Shown piece by piece: positions 56,410 through 64,000 of a stretch of 64,000 nt of DNA (positions are counted from its first letter, which is position 1; every line of letters begins with the position of its first letter). The DNA is from Haematobacter genomosp. 1 (GTDB lineage Bacteria > Pseudomonadota > Alphaproteobacteria > Rhodobacterales > Rhodobacteraceae). The stretch is from positions 1 through 64,000 of the forward strand of contig NZ_NIPW01000025.1 in assembly GCF_002196855.1 (NCBI RefSeq), written 5' to 3'. The notes under the pieces are model-generated. The model saw nothing but the letters and a program-made list of their open reading frames with translations, ran no database searches and was not told the origin of the DNA. A program made the translations under genes and the position numbers.

Positions 56410-57471
56410 CTATCCTTTCGCCCGGTCGGACATGAGCTTGCCGACGAGCTGCGCCGTGTAGTCCACAATCGGGACGATCCGGCCATAATTCAACCGCGTC
56501 GGGCCGATCACACCCACGGCGCCGATGATCTTACGGTCAGCGTTCATATAGGGAGACACCACGAGAGAGGAACCCGAAAGTGAGAAAAGCTTGTTCTCCG
56601 ATCCGATAAAGATGCGCACGCCCTCCCCCTCCTCGGCAAGCTCCAGAAACTCGGCCAGATCGCGTTTCCGCTCCAGATCGTCGAACAGGCTGCGAATCCG
56701 TTCCAGGTCGTCTGAGTTCGACAGGAGGTTGGACTGGCCCCGCACGATCAGCCGCTCATAGCTCTCGCCATGATCGTCCCAGAGCGCGACGCCGCTTTCC
56801 ACCAGCTCACGCGAAAGCGTGTCGAGTTCCTGCCGCCGCGTCTCCATCTGCTGACGAATGCTGACCCGCAATTCCGACAGCGTCCGGCCCTCCAGCAGCG
56901 CGTTCAGGAAATTGGCCGCCTCCCGCATGGAGGAAGGGGTCTGACCCGCCGGTGGGGTGAAAATGCGATTCTCCACCTGCCCGTCGGAGAACACCAGAAC
57001 CACCAGCGCCCTGTCCGGTGCCAGGCTGACGAAATCGATGTGACGCACCGGCGCTTCATGCTTCGGCATCAGCACGAGGCTCGCCCCCTGCGTGATCCCC
57101 GAGAGCGCGAAACCCACCCGGTCCAGCACACTGCTGACCTCACCGGAGCCGGGGGCGAAATTCGCTTCGATCCGCTGGCGGTCCGCCGTCTCCACCGTGC
57201 CGATTTCCATGAAACCGTCCACGAACATCCGAAGGCCAAGCTGCGTGGGAATGCGCCCCGCGGAGACATGTGGACTGTCCAGAAGTCCGAGCAGCTCCAG
57301 GTCCTGCATCACGTTGCGAATGGTCGCGGCAGAGATCGGCTGACTCATGGCGCGGGTCAGCGTGCGTGACCCGATGGGCTCGCCGTTCTGCAGATACGAC
57401 TCCACAACCCGCCGGAACACCTCCCGCGAGCGATCATTGAGTTGAGAGAGAATTTTCGATCCGTCCTGCAT
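56410..57471 (-). CDS. hrcA: HrcA, heat-inducible transcription repressor
   Basis: HrcA represses groESL and related genes at CIRCE elements with GroEL's help. The 353-aa product has an N-terminal winged helix (SREVFRRVVESYLQNGEPIG, SAATIRNVMQDLELLGLLDS) and the GAF-like regulatory domain (TQGASLVLMPKHEAPVRHID, VVSPYMNADRKIIGAVGVIG). No CIRCE repeat is visible upstream, so its own operon is probably not CIRCE-controlled. It is transcribed with grpE. Confidence 0.96.
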   Translation of the reverse strand: MQDGSKILSQLNDRSREVFRRVVESYLQNGEPIGSRTLTRAMSQPISAATIRNVMQDLELLGLLDSPHVSAGRIPTQLGLRMFVDGFMEIGTVETADRQRIEANFAPGSGEVSSVLDRVGFALSGITQGASLVLMPKHEAPVRHIDFVSLAPDRALVVLVFSDGQVENRIFTPPAGQTPSSMREAANFLNALLEGRTLSELRVSIRQQMETRRQELDTLSRELVESGVALWDDHGESYERLIVRGQSNLLSNSDDLERIRSLFDDLERKRDLAEFLELAEEGEGVRIFIGSENKLFSLSGSSLVVSPYMNADRKIIGAVGVIGPTRLNYGRIVPIVDYTAQLVGKLMSDRAKG

Positions 57472-57609
57472 GGCACTTCCGCAGACGATTTAAGAATCGA
57501 CGCGGCCGATCGTCAATCGGCGATACGTCGATCGGGGTTGCATAGTGAGGGGGGCGCCCTGTAACTGGCGCGGAAACCAGCCCGACATGAGATGACGAGA
57601 GGATTTTCC

Positions 57610-58323
57610 ATGCGCCCCTCCGGCAGACAGGTAAGCGAATTGCGCCCGATTTCAATCGAACCGGGTTTCACGCGACATGCAGAAGGCTCCTGCCTCATCA
57701 AGGTCGGGAACACCCATGTGCTCTGCACCGCCTCTGTAGAGGACAAGCCGCCGCCCTTCCTGCGCAACACGGGACTGGGTTGGGTGACGGCGGAATACGG
57801 CATGCTCCCCCGGTCCACCCACACCCGCTCGCGCCGGGAAGCCGCGCAGGGCAAGCAGTCCGGCCGCACGCAGGAGATCCAGCGGCTGATCGGCCGGTCG
57901 CTCCGCGCAGCGGTTGACCGGGTGGCTCTGGGAGAGCGGCAGATCACGGTGGATTGCGATGTGCTTCAGGCAGATGGCGGCACCCGCTGCGCCGCAATTA
58001 CCGGCGGCTGGGTCGCGCTCCGCCTCGCCGTCAACAAGCTGCTGAAGGCGGGTGTGATCACAAGCGACCCGATCATGGATCATGTCGCCGCCGTGAGCTG
58101 TGGCATCTATGCGGGTCAGGCCCTGCTGGATCTCGACTATGCGGAAGACAGCGAAGCAGGCACCGACGGGAATTTTGTGATCACGGGCAAAGGCCGCCTC
58201 GTCGAGGTTCAGATGTCGGCGGAAGGCGCCACCTTCTCTCGGGAGGAGATGTTCGGCCTGCTCGACCTCGCAGAATCCGGCGTCAAAACCCTGATAGAAG
58301 CGCAGAAAGTCGCGGTCGCATGA
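57610..58323 (+). CDS. rph: Ribonuclease PH
   Basis: RNase PH trims tRNA 3' ends by phosphorolysis. The 237-aa length is standard. Motifs include [30 protein letters not shown] and the catalytic-site stretch [20 protein letters not shown]. The ATG at 57610 is preferred because GAGAGGA lies just before it, although an ATG 18 bases earlier is in frame. It starts the rph-rdgB-ridA-hemW-ybaN operon, each gene overlapping or touching the next. Confidence 0.97.
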   Translation: MRPSGRQVSELRPISIEPGFTRHAEGSCLIKVGNTHVLCTASVEDKPPPFLRNTGLGWVTAEYGMLPRSTHTRSRREAAQGKQSGRTQEIQRLIGRSLRAAVDRVALGERQITVDCDVLQADGGTRCAAITGGWVALRLAVNKLLKAGVITSDPIMDHVAAVSCGIYAGQALLDLDYAEDSEAGTDGNFVITGKGRLVEVQMSAEGATFSREEMFGLLDLAESGVKTLIEAQKVAVA

Positions 58324-58928
58324 GGAAGTTCACCTCCGATCGCCTTCTGGTCGCCACGCATAATTCCGGCAAGCTGGAAGAAATCGCGGAACTGCTGCGC
58401 CCCTATGGCGTGGCGGTCACCGGCGCGGCGCAGATGGCCCTGCCAGTGCCCGAGGAGACGGAGGAGACTTTCGTCGGCAACGCACGGATCAAGGCCCATG
58501 CGGCGGCAAAGGCAACCGGTCTTCCGGCGCTTGCAGACGATTCCGGCGTTCAGGTTGATGGCCTCAATGGGGCGCCGGGCGTACATACAGCCGATTGGGC
58601 AGAGACGGAAAATGGCCGGGACTTCCCGATGGCGATGCGGAAGGTCCATGACCTGCTGGAGGAGCGGAATGCTCCACAGCCCTGGACGGCGCGCTTTGTC
58701 TCCACGCTCGTTCTGGCCTGGCCGGACGGGCATGACGAGGCCTTCGAGGGCGTGATGCCCGGGCAGATCGTCTGGCCCCCGCGGGGCGACAACGGCCATG
58801 GCTACGACCCCATCTTCCAACCGACGGGCCGGGACACCACATTCGCAGAGATGGAGACGTCGGAAAAGAATCGCATCAGCCATCGTGCCGAGGCGTTCCG
58901 CAAACTGGTGGAAGGGTGCTTCACATGA
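58320..58928 (+). CDS. rdgB: RdgB/HAM1 non-canonical purine NTP pyrophosphatase
   Basis: The enzyme removes dITP, XTP and similar nucleotides from the pool. The 202-aa product has [38 protein letters not shown] and [18 protein letters not shown], the family hallmarks. It overlaps rph and the RidA-type gene by ATGA at each end, indicating tight translational coupling. Confidence 0.96.
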   Translation: MRKFTSDRLLVATHNSGKLEEIAELLRPYGVAVTGAAQMALPVPEETEETFVGNARIKAHAAAKATGLPALADDSGVQVDGLNGAPGVHTADWAETENGRDFPMAMRKVHDLLEERNAPQPWTARFVSTLVLAWPDGHDEAFEGVMPGQIVWPPRGDNGHGYDPIFQPTGRDTTFAEMETSEKNRISHRAEAFRKLVEGCFT

Positions 58929-59299
58929 AAAAGCGTATCAGCAGCGGCTCCCCCTATGAGGCGGTGATCGGCTATTCGCGCGCTGTCGTGGCCGGTGACT
59001 GGTGCTTCGTTTCCGGCTGCACCGGGGCGGAGAGTGACGGACGCTTTCTGCCCGATATCGCGCGGCAGGCAGAAAACGCCCTGAACGTCATCCGGCAGGC
59101 GCTTGCCGACGCCGGGTTTGACCTCTCCGATGTCGTCCGCGTTCAATATACCGTGACCAACCGGGGGCTGGTGGATGATCTCGCTCCGGCGCTGGCTGCG
59201 GCGTTTGGTGAGATCCGCCCTGCGGCGACCATGGTCTTTGCAGACCTCATCCATCCCGAAATGCTCGTGGAGATTGAGGTCACGGCGCTGCGCGGATGA
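58925..59299 (+). CDS. RidA/YjgF-family protein
   Basis: RidA-type enzymes hydrolyse reactive enamine/imine intermediates from PLP enzymes. The 124-aa product has SPYEAVIGYSRAVVAGDWCF, the catalytic-Arg region EIRPAATMVFADLIHP and the end VEIEVTALRG. It is a RidA-like subgroup rather than archetypal RidA. The first ATG giving MKKRISSG is used; a start 9 bases earlier would overlap rdgB more. Confidence 0.9.
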   Translation: MKKRISSGSPYEAVIGYSRAVVAGDWCFVSGCTGAESDGRFLPDIARQAENALNVIRQALADAGFDLSDVVRVQYTVTNRGLVDDLAPALAAAFGEIRPAATMVFADLIHPEMLVEIEVTALRG

Positions 59300-60468
59300 G
59301 CTTCACCGCATCGGAAGACTGGCGAAACGCGGGCTTCGGGCTGTATGTCCATTGGCCGTTCTGTCAGGCGAAATGTCCCTACTGCGACTTCAACTCCCAC
59401 GTGGCGCGGGAGGTCGATCAGAAGAGATGGCTTGCCGCCTACGAAAGCGAAATCCGGCGTTTGTCGCAAGATGCCCCGGGGCGTGTCCTCAACACCGTGT
59501 TCTTCGGAGGCGGAACACCGTCGTTGATGGCACCAGAGACGGTCGCCGGTGTGCTGGAAGCGGCCCGTAGCGTCTGGCCCTTTGCCAATGACATAGAGAT
59601 CACACTGGAGGCGAACCCGACTTCTGCAGAAGCCGATCGCTTCCGTGGCTACCACGAGGCCGGGGTAAACCGGCTTTCAATGGGTATCCAGTCGCTGAAT
59701 GACGAGCATCTGCGCCGTCTGGGACGGCTGCACACGGCGAGCGAAGCGCGCAAGGCGTTCACCATTGCGCGGGATACCTTCGACAAGGTCAGTTTCGATC
59801 TTATCTATGCCCGTCAGGATCAGGGTCTGTCCGAGTGGCAGGCCGAACTTGGCGAGGCGCTTTCCATGGCGATTGATCACCTGTCGCTTTACCAGCTCAC
59901 CATCGAGGATGGTACGGCTTTTGGGGCACGGCACGCTGCGGGCGGTCTGCGCGGCCTGCCCGATGAAGATCTCTCCGCCGATCTGTATGCCGCGACGCAG
60001 GATACCTGCGCCTCGGCCGGTCTTCCGGGCTATGAGATTTCCAATCACGCCGCAGAGGATGCGCAATCCCAGCACAACCTGATCTACTGGCGTTACGGCG
60101 ACTATGCGGGTGTCGGCCCCGGCGCCCATGGCCGGTTGAGCAATCAGGCAGGCCGATTCGCCACAGACACGCCTCTCCAGCCCGGCGCGTGGCTGGAAAA
60201 GGTGGAAAGGTTTGGAAACGGTGAAGCGTCCCGCATCCCTCTGCCCGCAGAAGAACAGGCGGCCGAGTATCTGATGATGAGCCTCCGACTGGCGGAAGGG
60301 ATGGACTCTCTACGCTATGAGAATCTCATGGGCAAACCGCTCGATGAGGCGGCAATCCTGTCGTTGGAGGAACTCGGATTGCTCGAACGACAGGGCGGTC
60401 GCCTGCGCGCTACGGTGCGGGGCCGAATGGTGCTGAACGGCATTATCCGCGACCTGTTGCCGGGGTAG
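59296..60468 (+). CDS. hemW: HemW-like radical SAM haem chaperone
   Basis: The 390-aa radical-SAM protein has the 4Fe-4S motif CQAKCPYC (Cys-x3-Cys-x2-Cys, about residues 23-30), TVFFGGGTPSLM and RLSMGIQSLNDEHLRRLGR. Lacking the HemN-specific N-terminal extension, it is HemW, a haem-insertion chaperone rather than coproporphyrinogen dehydrogenase. Some databases call it 'coproporphyrinogen III oxidase'. It overlaps the RidA-type gene by ATGA. Confidence 0.95.
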   Translation: MSFTASEDWRNAGFGLYVHWPFCQAKCPYCDFNSHVAREVDQKRWLAAYESEIRRLSQDAPGRVLNTVFFGGGTPSLMAPETVAGVLEAARSVWPFANDIEITLEANPTSAEADRFRGYHEAGVNRLSMGIQSLNDEHLRRLGRLHTASEARKAFTIARDTFDKVSFDLIYARQDQGLSEWQAELGEALSMAIDHLSLYQLTIEDGTAFGARHAAGGLRGLPDEDLSADLYAATQDTCASAGLPGYEISNHAAEDAQSQHNLIYWRYGDYAGVGPGAHGRLSNQAGRFATDTPLQPGAWLEKVERFGNGEASRIPLPAEEQAAEYLMMSLRLAEGMDSLRYENLMGKPLDEAAILSLEELGLLERQGGRLRATVRGRMVLNGIIRDLLPG

Positions 60469-60470
60469 CG

Positions 60471-60833
60471 ATGCGCATCTTGTGGCTGATATTCGGCGGG
60501 TTGTTCGTGCTGCTGGGCTTTGTGGGCGCGGTCCTGCCGATCATGCCGACCGTTCCCTTTCTGATTGTGGCAGCCTTTTGCTTTGGCCGCTCCTCAGAGC
60601 GGATGCATGCGTGGCTGATGACTCATCGCATCTTCGGCCCGCCGCTCAGAGACTGGGAGGCGAACCGGGCTATTCGACGTCAGACGAAATGGATAGCCGT
60701 GCTGTCCATGGCGGTCGGCTTCGCCTTTGTCAGCGCCTTTGTCGGATTGCCTGCCTGGGCACTCGTGGCGCAGGGAGCAATCCTGACACTTGTCAGTATA
60801 TTCATATGGACTCGGCCGGAGCCGAAGACGTAA
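60471..60833 (+). CDS. YbaN/DUF454 membrane protein
   Basis: The 120-aa product has about three hydrophobic helices, starting MRILWLIFGGLFVLLGFVGA, then VLPIMPTVPFLIVAAFCFGR, and matches DUF454 (E. coli YbaN). The function is unknown. It lies 2 bases after hemW and its last 32 bases overlap the convergent parB gene. Confidence 0.92.
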   Translation: MRILWLIFGGLFVLLGFVGAVLPIMPTVPFLIVAAFCFGRSSERMHAWLMTHRIFGPPLRDWEANRAIRRQTKWIAVLSMAVGFAFVSAFVGLPAWALVAQGAILTLVSIFIWTRPEPKT

Positions 60834-61677
60834 GAATACGGCAGAGATCGTCCAGCTGCTCAAGCGAAGCGTAGCGAATGGTAAGTTGCCCGTTCCCCTG
60901 CCCCGTGCGATGGGCGATTTCGACTCGCATTCCCAAAGTTGCACCAAGATCCGTTTCCAGCGCACGAGTGTCGGCATCTTTTTCCGAACGCGGACGGGCC
61001 TCTTTGGGAGTTGCCTGTTTCTGTGCCAGCTTCTCTGTTTCGCGAACCGACAGCCCTTCAGCAATCACACGACGGCCCATCGCAATGGGATCGGCCACCG
61101 TGATCAACGCGCGGGCATGGCCAGCGCTGAGCAGACCTTCTCTCACCCATTTCAGCACTTCTTCAGGTAGTTGAAGAAGGCGCAACAGGTTCGCGATATA
61201 GCTGCGGCTCTTGCCAAGGGCTTCTGCCAGGCGCTCCTGAGTATGCCCGAAACGGTCCATGAGTTGCCGATACCCAAGAGCCTCTTCCACGGCATTCAGA
61301 TCCGCGCGCTGTATATTCTCAATAATAGCGACTTCCAGAACCTCTGTGTCGCTAAAGTCCCGAATTATAACTGGAATTTCGTGAAGCTGCGCAATCTGCG
61401 CGGCTCGCCAGCGGCGCTCCCCCGCAACAATTTCATATGTGCCCCCCGGCCGCTCCCGCACGATAAGCGGCTGGATGATGCCCTTTTCCCGAATTGAGTT
61501 CGCCAGATCTTCCAGCGCCTCGCCCGAAAAATCCCGGCGAGGTTGATCCGGGTTGGGTACGATTTTCTCGACCGGAATCAATAGTTCCGCACGACGCTTC
61601 ACCGATTGAGGCTCAACCTGAACATCCGCCATCAGCGCCGAAAGTCCACGACCAAGGCTACGTTTGTTTTCCTTCAT
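60802..61677 (-). CDS. parB: ParB, chromosome-partitioning DNA-binding protein
   Basis: ParB binds parS and, as a CTP-dependent clamp, organises the origin region for segregation. The 291-aa product has the N-terminal NKRSLGRGLSALMAD, the CTP-binding motif GERRWRAAQIA, a helix-turn-helix (TQERLAEALGKSRSYIANLL) and a dimerisation tail. The ATG at 61677 gives the usual start. It lies 10 bases after parA, and a perfect-core parS lies 1.4 kb away inside rsmG. Confidence 0.98.
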   Translation of the reverse strand: MKENKRSLGRGLSALMADVQVEPQSVKRRAELLIPVEKIVPNPDQPRRDFSGEALEDLANSIREKGIIQPLIVRERPGGTYEIVAGERRWRAAQIAQLHEIPVIIRDFSDTEVLEVAIIENIQRADLNAVEEALGYRQLMDRFGHTQERLAEALGKSRSYIANLLRLLQLPEEVLKWVREGLLSAGHARALITVADPIAMGRRVIAEGLSVRETEKLAQKQATPKEARPRSEKDADTRALETDLGATLGMRVEIAHRTGQGNGQLTIRYASLEQLDDLCRILTSSAPAESI

Positions 61678-61687
61678 GCCGCCTCCT

Positions 61688-62479
61688 TCAGACCCCCGCA
61701 TGACGATCTGCCATTTCTTGTGCTAATGACCGATAAGCCACACTCCCGCGTGAATTGCTGTCATATGACAATACCGGCATGGCAAAAGACGGCGCTTCGC
61801 TCACCCGCACATTGCGCGGAATAATGGTTCTGAACACCAGTTCCCCAAGGTTTTCCCGCGCATCAGCTTCAACCTGCTGAGAAAGATTATTGCGTCCATC
61901 ATACATCGTGAGCAATACACCTTCGATTCGCAAATCAGGATTGGCAGTTTGCCGCACCTGACGGATCGTCAGCATGAGTTGAGAAAGCCCCTCAAGCGCG
62001 TAGAACTCGCTCTGAAGAGGGACGAGGACGGAATCTGCGGCAATCATCGCGTTGACGGTCAGCAAGCTCAGCGAAGGGGGGCAGTCGATAAGAACGTAAT
62101 CAAAGTCGAACTGAGGCAGACCTTCGCGAAGAGCGTCCCGCAAAAGCAGGCTTCGCTTCTCATTTGCTACGAGTTGAATATCTGCCGATGCGAGGTCCTG
62201 CGTCGCACAACAGATAGATAATCCGTCAATGCGAGTGGTCATGACGATATCACCCAGAGGCATGGCTTCGATGAGAAGGTCGTATGTCGTGAAATCCCGC
62301 GCCTCGGGCGACACACCCAATCCGGTAGAAGCGTTTCCCTGCGGATCAAGGTCAATCACCAGAACCTTTTTGCCTTGCTCCGTCAACGCTGCGGCGAGAT
62401 TGATGGCAGTCGTAGTCTTTCCCACTCCACCTTTTTGGTTCGCAATGGCAATAATGTGTGCTTGGCCGGTATCAGACAC
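61688..62479 (-). CDS. parA: ParA, chromosome-partitioning ATPase
   Basis: ParA is the DNA-bound ATPase that moves ParB-parS complexes. The 263-aa product has the deviant Walker A ANQKGGVGKTTTAINLAAAL (residues 13-32), the Walker-type VLVIDLDPQGNASTGLG and DYVLIDCPPSL. The start overlaps the rsmG end by 8 bases. It lies in the conserved mnmG-rsmG-parA-parB operon. Confidence 0.98.
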   Translation of the reverse strand: MSDTGQAHIIAIANQKGGVGKTTTAINLAAALTEQGKKVLVIDLDPQGNASTGLGVSPEARDFTTYDLLIEAMPLGDIVMTTRIDGLSICCATQDLASADIQLVANEKRSLLLRDALREGLPQFDFDYVLIDCPPSLSLLTVNAMIAADSVLVPLQSEFYALEGLSQLMLTIRQVRQTANPDLRIEGVLLTMYDGRNNLSQQVEADARENLGELVFRTIIPRNVRVSEAPSFAMPVLSYDSNSRGSVAYRSLAQEMADRHAGV

Positions 62480-63077
62480 GGGAAAGCCCCTTGATTTTCA
62501 GGATAACACCGTTGGGATCGGTTTCGCTCGGAAACTTTTGCACGTCAAACCGGAACTTTTCAAGGGCTTCGTGTATCTCCTGATCTACCCCCCTCCCCTT
62601 CGGGAGAAGCGCGACACCGTCTTCATACAGATGCCGCTCAACCATCGAAAGTAAGCGAGGCAAAGGGGCGAGGGCACGCGCCGAGACAACATTGGCTTTT
62701 AACGGTGGCACCGATTCTGAGCGCGTCGCTATGATATTCACTTTTACATATGCTTCTCTGGCCACTGTCGACAGAAAAGCCGCTTTGCGTTGATCGCTTT
62801 CCACTAGAGTAAAGGAACGATCCTGACCCGCGCCGAGGATCGCAACCACCATCCCCGGGAAACCGCCACCGGATCCGAGGTCAACCCAGGCCTTGAAATC
62901 GCTCGAGTACGTCAGAAGTTGCGCAGAATCACGGAAGTGACGGCTCCACAAATCATCCAGCGTGTTCATCGACACAAGGTTGATCTTGGGGTTCCACTTC
63001 CGAAGCAGTCTCTCGTAAACTTCTAAACGCTCCCGCGTTTCACGTGAAACATCGTTGAATTCAAGGCTTCTCTTCAT
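62472..63077 (-). CDS. rsmG: 16S rRNA (guanine-N7) methyltransferase RsmG
   Basis: RsmG (GidB) methylates G527 of 16S rRNA. The 201-aa product has the SAM motif [20 protein letters not shown] and [12 protein letters not shown]. Codons 9-16 (DVSRETRE) carry a parS palindrome. Its ATG overlaps the mnmG stop (ATGA). Confidence 0.96.
   Translation of the reverse strand: MKRSLEFNDVSRETRERLEVYERLLRKWNPKINLVSMNTLDDLWSRHFRDSAQLLTYSSDFKAWVDLGSGGGFPGMVVAILGAGQDRSFTLVESDQRKAAFLSTVAREAYVKVNIIATRSESVPPLKANVVSARALAPLPRLLSMVERHLYEDGVALLPKGRGVDQEIHEALEKFRFDVQKFPSETDPNGVILKIKGLSRV
63036..63051. other. parS centromere-like site inside rsmG
   Basis: The sequence CGTTTCACGTGAAACA contains the 14-base perfect palindrome GTTTCACGTGAAAC and matches the parS consensus TGTTTCACGTGAAACA at 15 of 16 positions. 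It lies in the early rsmG coding region, so it is the predicted ParB nucleation site for the adjacent parAB. Confidence 0.9.
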
Positions 63078-64000
63078 GCAGACGCCCTATGTCGCTGGCC
63101 GCGCTTCAAGCGGAGAAGGATGAGCGCGAGCGCAGCTGGCGTCATCCCTTCAAGCCGACTTGCTTGCGCGAGTGTATCCGGCCGCGACGCTTTCAGTTTC
63201 ACCTTCAATTCATTGGATAGACCGTCAAGAACATCATAATCGAAGTCGGAAGGTATTACCCACGCTTCGTCCTTCTTCAGTGCCTCCGCGACGGAAACCT
63301 GCCGATCCAGGTACTTTGCATAGAGCGCGTCCCGCTTAAGCTGCGTTTGAACGGCCAAGGAAAGCGTGCCCAACTCCGGTAGAAGAGGCAGAAGATGATG
63401 GGGTTCGACTCCAGGAAACGCCAGAAGATCGCCCCCCGTACGGCGAACTCCGTCTTGACTCACCTCGATGCCCACTGCCTGGGCTTCACGGGGGCTTGTG
63501 CGCATACATGACAGGAGTGCCCTACCCCGCTTCAGTTCGCCCATTTTTTCTTCAAAAATGGCTTGCCTAGTCTCGCTCACACAGCCCGCACCAATCCCCA
63601 GAGGCGTCAATCGCTGGTCAGCATTGTCTGCCCGGAGCGAAAGGCGAAACTCGGATCGAGATGTAAACATGCGATAAGGCTCACTGACACCCCGCGTCAC
63701 AAGATCATCTATCATCACGCCGATATAGCTCTCAGTCCGACTGAATAGGATCGGATCTCGATCAAGAGCCTTCAACGCTGCATTTATGCCGGCTACCAGA
63801 CCTTGAGCGCCTGCTTCCTCATACCCGGTCGTGCCATTTATCTGACCCGCGAGGTAAAGACCATCGAGTGCGCGAATTTCCAAGCTCGCTTTCAAAGCAC
63901 GGGGGTCTACGTAATCATACTCGATAGCGTACGCCGGTTGAAGAATGGTCGCATTCTCCAAGCCTTCAATCGAATGAACATACTCTTCCTGAACCTCGAC
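63074..64000 (-). CDS. mnmG: MnmG (GidA), tRNA wobble-uridine modification enzyme, C-terminal part
   Basis: MnmG with MnmE installs carboxymethylaminomethyl groups on wobble uridines. The gene is cut by the window edge, so its N-terminal FAD domain lies outside. The visible ~308 residues include [54 protein letters not shown] and [20 protein letters not shown], all diagnostic, and the helical C-terminus ending at 63074. The frame is open to the edge; the ATG near 63961 is internal, not a start. Confidence 0.97.
   Translation of the reverse strand, partial: VEVQEEYVHSIEGLENATILQPAYAIEYDYVDPRALKASLEIRALDGLYLAGQINGTTGYEEAGAQGLVAGINAALKALDRDPILFSRTESYIGVMIDDLVTRGVSEPYRMFTSRSEFRLSLRADNADQRLTPLGIGAGCVSETRQAIFEEKMGELKRGRALLSCMRTSPREAQAVGIEVSQDGVRRTGGDLLAFPGVEPHHLLPLLPELGTLSLAVQTQLKRDALYAKYLDRQVSVAEALKKDEAWVIPSDFDYDVLDGLSNELKVKLKASRPDTLAQASRLEGMTPAALALILLRLKRGQRHRASA

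Noticed and set aside
57472-57609. Search for a CIRCE element upstream of hrcA
   Set aside because: No TTAGCACTC-N9-GAGTGCTAA repeat or near match is visible in this interval.

Overview
The window is a compact, G+C-rich stretch of an alphaproteobacterial main chromosome, most likely Rhodobacterales (Rhodobacteraceae/Roseobacter group). The evidence is the gene content and order: mnmG-rsmG-parA-parB, leuS-lptE-holA, rsmB-heparinase-purH-lspA-bamF, pmbA-cysQ-DUF4170-kdtA-lpxK, a CenR-type regulator, an EcfG-type sigma factor and a long-form GTP cyclohydrolase II. I see no tRNA, rRNA, prophage, CRISPR or intact insertion sequence. Neighbouring genes often overlap by 4-14 bases, so most transcription units are tightly coupled operons.

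Layout. 0-6.7 kb: periplasmic methionine-sulfoxide repair (msrPQ), the disaggregase clpB, pyrF, ribosomal L28 and small accessory proteins. 6.7-12.9 kb: rRNA methylation, a heparinase-like protein, purH, lspA and outer-membrane lipoproteins. 13-18.6 kb: hemF, then a formaldehyde-detoxification operon (frmR-adhC-fghA) with a clear operator. It converges on a glycine-betaine-type Rieske demethylase (gbcA-gbcB) whose expected by-product is formaldehyde. 18.7-20.8 kb: the EcfG-like sigma gene, a divergent 69-aa gene, about 1 kb without a convincing gene, and a 66-aa membrane protein. 20.8-31.5 kb: an ABC exporter, a PagL-like lipid A deacylase, leuS-lptE-holA, a porin, yggS, an L,D-transpeptidase and ribA. 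31.6-44.6 kb: cenR, xthA, a YgiW-type protein, a thioredoxin/TPR co-chaperone, a three-gene SDR/enoyl-CoA hydratase/flavoprotein operon, pmbA/cysQ and lipid A-Kdo genes. 44.6-45.1 kb: a tandem array of three units with inverted-repeat ends. 45.1-55.8 kb: accessory metabolism, comprising a MalY/PatB lyase, an XdhC-like protein, a sulfonate/taurine-type ABC importer, an RBBP9-like protein, an LLM flavin monooxygenase and a periplasmic GMC/three-haem dehydrogenase. 55.8-64 kb: grpE-hrcA, rph-rdgB-ridA-hemW-ybaN, then parB-parA-rsmG-mnmG with a parS site inside rsmG.

How it fits together. The most interesting thread is regulatory. The EcfG-like sigma gene has a promoter-like element of the general-stress type (GGAAC, 16-17 bases, CGTT or GGTT) in its own upstream region. 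Matching elements lie in the upstream regions of at least three other units (the 66-aa membrane protein, the RBBP9-like protein and the GMC/cytochrome dehydrogenase operon), with weaker ones before ygiW and an 86-aa membrane protein. This suggests a local general-stress regulon, which is inference from motifs. Other points are the tandem inverted-repeat array, the missing Gly-x-Ser-x-Gly serine in the RBBP9-like protein, the divergent Kdo-transferase and a G-poor left edge with a perfect DnaA box.
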